DNA of 64,000 nucleotides from Eubacteriaceae bacterium (GTDB taxonomy: Bacteria; Bacillota; Clostridia; Lachnospirales; Lachnospiraceae), in assembly GCA_910574915.1 (NCBI GenBank), contig CAJTCR010000023.1, forward strand, positions 1-64,000. Direction: 5' to 3'. The notes beneath the pieces were generated by a model. It had not been told where the DNA came from, made no database searches, and was given only the letters and a program-made list of their open reading frames with translations. Shown piece after piece: positions 61,243 to 64,000 of this stretch (positions are counted from its first letter, which is position 1; every line of letters begins with the position of its first letter). The position numbers were made by a program, and so were the translations under genes.

Positions 61243-61346
61243 AACGTGTCTTAAACATGCTTTTTGCCAGACAGTCAGAGGAAGGGAGAGCGGGGCGTTC
61301 CTCCTGTCCCCAATCCCTCACCTCATTAAAACAGTTTCCTTTTGCT

Positions 61347-61745
61347 TTAGCCACCAGACACACCATTCATCTGCCGCACACGTTCTTTTTCATGTTCCAT
61401 CACCTGTCGCACCAGTGCCTGTCCAAATGAATCCAGTGTTTTAAAATCATTCAACAGAGTAATTTCATCCTGCGTAATTTTGTTCTGCGCAAATTCATTC
61501 TGTGCAGCATGTTCTGAAAGTGCAGAGGAAGAGGACAGGATACTTCCTGTCTCGCCGCAGTGATAAATGTTGCAGAGTGCGACAAATACATCCGCATTTG
61601 GCATACTCAAGCCGCTTTCATAGCCATAGAGTGTCTTGGAGGCGATGTCGATGCCGTATTGCTTTAGCTGGTCAGAAGCCTGTTTTACGGATAATTTGGC
61701 GGATTTTCTTAATTGCTTTAAAATAGAAGCGATGGTACTGTCCAT
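61347..61745 (-). CDS. XRE-family transcriptional regulator
   Basis: A 132-aa protein. The helix-turn-helix covers residues 5-60: ILKQLRKSAKLSVKQASDQL, KTLYGYESGLSMPNADVF, VALCNIY. The C-terminal half is hydrophilic, with a QNEFAQNKITQDEITLLNDF helix resembling phage-like regulators. It is a single gene convergent with the DUF4097 gene; about 100 bp between the stops hold no clear terminator. The target is unknown. Confidence 0.92.
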   Translation of the reverse strand: MDSTIASILKQLRKSAKLSVKQASDQLKQYGIDIASKTLYGYESGLSMPNADVFVALCNIYHCGETGSILSSSSALSEHAAQNEFAQNKITQDEITLLNDFKTLDSFGQALVRQVMEHEKERVRQMNGVSGG

Positions 61746-61851
61746 ATAAGCAGTGCTCCTTTTTGTGTGTTATGATAACATGGAATGCAGTGATTGTAAA
61801 TGGGATTGCAGAATAAATTCACCCTCGGAAACACGAAAGGATACAAAACGG

Positions 61852-61924
61852 ATTTACCGTCCATCGCAAATTTACTACCACATACCGTGTCATCATAGAT
61901 TTTCTAAAAATTCGATAGTATAAT
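61852..61924 (+). promoter_or_regulatory. Promoter and possible LytTR sites of the LytTR-DUF3021 operon
   Basis: TATAAT (61919-61924) lies 25 bp before the TTG start. Upstream are two similar blocks, ATTTACCGTCC (61852) and ATTTACTACCAC (61870), which may be regulator binding sites. The -35 box is poor, which suits an activated promoter. Confidence 0.45.
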
Positions 61925-61948
61925 TGGATGCAGATAGGAGGTGACACT

Positions 61949-62398
61949 TTGAAAGTCGGGATAAACATAGACCATTCCGTAGAGGAAGTGGAGGTTCTAA
62001 TTACAGCACAGGAACAAAGCAGAACGGTCAATGCTCTTTATGAACATATTGTAGAGTTCGATAAAAAGAGCCTTGAAACATTAACAGCATACAGAGATGA
62101 TATAGCTAAGATTGTAAATATGACTGATGTTTTCCGAATATATACGGGAAATCAAAAGGTCTACATTCAAACACATCAAGGCGAGTATGCAATACGGTAC
62201 AGATTGTATGAATTGGAAGCGGCTCTCGACAAAAAACAGTTTCTCCGCATCTCTAATTCAGAAATCGTTAATATCAAAAAAATTCGGGATATTGATTTAA
62301 GCATAATAGGAAGGATTTGTATTCGCTTTGAAGATAATACACAAACTTATGTTTCGAGAAGATATATCCCGAAAATCAAAAAATCTTTAGGAATATGA
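61949..62398 (+). CDS. LytTR-domain transcriptional regulator
   Basis: A 149-aa protein without receiver domain. The C-terminal 100 residues are a LytTR DNA-binding domain: DVFRIYTGNQKVYIQTHQGE, LEAALDKKQFLRISNSEIVN and YVSRRYIPKIKKSLG. The start is TTG 61949, because a perfect GGAGGTGA stands 6 bases before it; an in-frame ATG at 61928 lies upstream of that site. It is followed 9 bp later by a DUF3021 gene, the typical membrane partner that inhibits such regulators. The region is AT-rich relative to the flanks. Confidence 0.93.
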   Translation: MKVGINIDHSVEEVEVLITAQEQSRTVNALYEHIVEFDKKSLETLTAYRDDIAKIVNMTDVFRIYTGNQKVYIQTHQGEYAIRYRLYELEAALDKKQFLRISNSEIVNIKKIRDIDLSIIGRICIRFEDNTQTYVSRRYIPKIKKSLGI

Positions 62399-62407
62399 GG
62401 TGATACT

Positions 62408-62884
62408 TTGAAAAAGAAAGCATTGAAGTTTGGGACAGTAGGTTTTTTGCTTGGGTGTTTTGCATATTTGCTGTTTTCAACCGTAGTTTCATTGCGGATG
62501 AACACAGGAGACTTCTATTTTGCGCTTCCTGCTTTAACAAACAATTACAACAATGAATTATTTGCGACCATTGCTCAGATTGCTACATTTACTTGGCTTG
62601 GATTAGCCTGTGGTATTGCTTATCTGTTTAGTGAGAATGTTGAACTTGAGCCATTAAAACAAGCAGTAGGCTATTTAGTTTCGCTAACTGTTGGGATTTT
62701 GCCATTAGCATGGGCAGGACAATGGTTTGAGCATATTTTTATAGGCATATTCAGTTATATAATCATTGTTGCTATTGTTTCGCTCCTTTTATTTGTAATT
62801 GGATTAGTGAAATTGAAATGCGATGTCAATGAAATCAAACAGGCTGTTGGAATTGGCAAGGAGGTTAATCATGAAGATATTTAA
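62408..62884 (+). CDS. DUF3021 family membrane protein
   Basis: A 158-aa protein with four hydrophobic segments (about 8-28, 53-75, 85-105, 112-138) and a short charged tail. It matches DUF3021, the usual partner of stand-alone LytTR regulators in Firmicutes, thought to hold the regulator at the membrane. The start is TTG 62408, with GAGGTGATA just upstream, the same start type as the regulator gene. Its end overlaps the next gene by 14 bp. Confidence 0.88.
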   Translation: MKKKALKFGTVGFLLGCFAYLLFSTVVSLRMNTGDFYFALPALTNNYNNELFATIAQIATFTWLGLACGIAYLFSENVELEPLKQAVGYLVSLTVGILPLAWAGQWFEHIFIGIFSYIIIVAIVSLLLFVIGLVKLKCDVNEIKQAVGIGKEVNHEDI

Positions 62885-63182
62885 TCTGTCATCAAAACAA
62901 ATAATCATGGGGATATGTGTAAATTACGGATTGTTTATACTGGCATTTTTCACTTTGGGTTTTATGAGCAACAACAAAAGTGTCGTTATTATCAATTTTG
63001 TTTTGGATATGGTACTTTGTGCCGTTTCGTTGATTCTCAATATTAGGCTGTTCTCTACAAAGTACAAAACTCCCATTGTTGGTAAAATCGGCTTACTATT
63101 TACAACATTATGCTTTGCTGCATTTACCTACTTTGCATTTTTAATGCCAGAGAACGGATTGCCCCCTGTTTTATTCAGTTGA
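62871..63182 (+). CDS. Small hypothetical membrane protein
   Basis: A 103-aa protein with three hydrophobic segments (about 10-30, 35-58, 70-92). It is not recognised by family. ATG 62871 has AAGGAGG 7 bases upstream and lies inside the end of the DUF3021 gene; it is thus the third gene of the LytTR operon. It may be a further regulator partner or the target of the system. Confidence 0.75.
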   Translation: MKIFNLSSKQIIMGICVNYGLFILAFFTLGFMSNNKSVVIINFVLDMVLCAVSLILNIRLFSTKYKTPIVGKIGLLFTTLCFAAFTYFAFLMPENGLPPVLFS

Positions 63183-63183
63183 G

Positions 63184-63235
63184 AAAAACCTCTGCTATCA
63201 GTATTTACAATACAGTCCTAACAGAGGTTTTTTAC
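63184..63235. terminator. Bidirectional intrinsic terminator
   Basis: AAAAACCTCTG and CAGAGGTTTTTT form an 11-bp stem separated by about 27 nt, between the convergent LytTR operon and MCP gene. Confidence 0.8.
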
Positions 63236-63252
63236 AATTAATAAAAGAATCT

Positions 63253-63999
63253 TTATAATTTAAACCGATTCGTCTGCTCTTTCAAATGGTCGCTCAAATC
63301 CGCCAGCACAACCGTTTCATGGCGGCAGTCCTCGATCGTATCCGCCAGCTCCTGCATACTGGTGCTTGTCTGCTGGGAGGAAGCGGCATTTTTCTCAGAG
63401 ATGGCGGCAAGCTGCTCGACGACATCGTGGATGCTGTTTTTTTGTTCTTCCAGACGGGTAGTCTGCTCGTAGATGTTTTTGGAAACAGAAAAGACAGAGT
63501 TGATTTCGGTTTCCAGGTCGTCGAATACTGCCCTGGTCTGGTGCAGCTTTTCGTTTTGGATATTTGCGTCTTTTCGTACCTCGTCCATTTTCTGCACGCT
63601 GATGCTGGAATTTGTAAGCAGGTCGTGTACGATGGCTTCGATTTTGTTTGCGCTTTCTGAGGAATCCTCGGCAAGCTTGCGGATCTCTTCTGCTACGACG
63701 GCAAAGCCTTTGCCGGCTTCTCCTGCTCTTGCTGCCTCGATCGAAGCGTTCAGCGACAGGAGGTTGGTCTGCTCGGAAATATTTTGAATAAGCTGCACAG
63801 CGTCCTTGATATTTTCCGCAGAAGCGTTGGTTGCGTCTGTCTGTGCAGATACGGTCGTAATGTTTGCCGTCGTCTTTTCGTTCATCGTAATCAGCTCGGC
63901 AAGTGTGGTGTCTGTCTGGTTGGACAGCTCTGACATCCGGTCAACGGCACGCTCTAAGGTTCCCACATTCAAAGAATTTTGTCCGATCACATCTGCCAT
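63253..63999 (-). CDS. Methyl-accepting chemotaxis protein, C-terminal part (cut by window edge)
   Basis: At least 248 aa of the cytoplasmic signalling domain; the gene continues past the window end, so the true start is not seen. The tip motif is [20 protein letters not shown] followed by [20 protein letters not shown]. Flanking helices are heptad-patterned and hold Glu/Gln pairs suited to methylation. The C-terminus ends [10 protein letters not shown] without the pentapeptide for CheR. It is a second chemoreceptor in the window. Confidence 0.95.
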   Translation of the reverse strand: MADVIGQNSLNVGTLERAVDRMSELSNQTDTTLAELITMNEKTTANITTVSAQTDATNASAENIKDAVQLIQNISEQTNLLSLNASIEAARAGEAGKGFAVVAEEIRKLAEDSSESANKIEAIVHDLLTNSSISVQKMDEVRKDANIQNEKLHQTRAVFDDLETEINSVFSVSKNIYEQTTRLEEQKNSIHDVVEQLAAISEKNAASSQQTSTSMQELADTIEDCRHETVVLADLSDHLKEQTNRFKL

Positions 64000-64000
64000 A

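Noticed and set aside
61243-61346. GGAAGGGAGAGCGGGGCG near 61280 as another element copy
   Set aside because: Only a short G/A-rich similarity; neither the complementary arm nor the core is present.

Overview
The window reads as a chromosomal segment of a motile, Gram-positive, anaerobic gut-type Clostridia, most like Lachnospiraceae. The evidence is protein style (DUF3793, DUF4358, DHHW and GHKL proteins, GntR-YtrA ABC operon, CheV, SigD-type flagellar promoter), strong GGAGG ribosome binding sites, occasional TTG starts after GAGGTGA, and moderate GC with a few AT-rich islands. I did not assign a species.

Layout. 0-0.3 kb: 3' end of a 23S rRNA gene, then tRNA-Trp with its own terminator and no 5S gene between. 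0.3-4.4 kb: ECF sigma factor, YdcF-type protein, MBOAT acyltransferase and SGNH esterase. 4.4-7.8 kb: GntR/YtrA repressor with ABC ATPase and permease. 7.9-11.7 kb: tetrapyrrole genes cobA-hemD fusion, hemB, hemL. 11.8-17.9 kb: amidase, HEAT-methyltransferase, a membrane protein, OmpR/histidine kinase pair and a lipoprotein. 18-24 kb: cheV, a large acidic/basic membrane protein, hisH-hisF, ung, and an orphan flagellar-cap (FliD C-terminus) protein with a SigD-like promoter and a CsrA-like leader hairpin.

27-47 kb is dominated by a Ter-type (tellurite/stress) locus: StiP/PELOTA protein, HpcH/CitE-like aldolase, trypsin-like protease, YceG, TelA, HAD phosphatase, four TerD proteins, a calcium P-type ATPase and an AIM24 protein. 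Unrelated sensors (GHKL protein, hybrid histidine kinase, MCP) are interleaved. 48-55 kb: DUF4358-DHHW pair, FAD protein, and a LacI-fructokinase-amylosucrase unit in which amylosucrase would split sucrose and the kinase would trap the fructose. 55.8-58.9 kb is an AT-rich island holding a tripartite retron (reverse transcriptase, msr-msd RNA with perfect 17-nt a1/a2 repeats, winged-helix protein, PRTase-like effector) and a frame-broken yjdF gene with its probable riboswitch leader. 59-64 kb: PadR-DUF1700-DUF4097 cassette, XRE regulator, AT-rich LytTR-DUF3021 cassette and the end of an MCP gene.

The most unusual signal is a family of about 260-bp dispersed, strongly palindromic repeats (four near-full copies, one internally deleted, two fragments) in intergenic DNA. 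The long terminal stem changes sequence between copies while remaining complementary. Three plus-oriented copies are each followed by a minus-oriented partial copy, and one such pair brackets the retron island.
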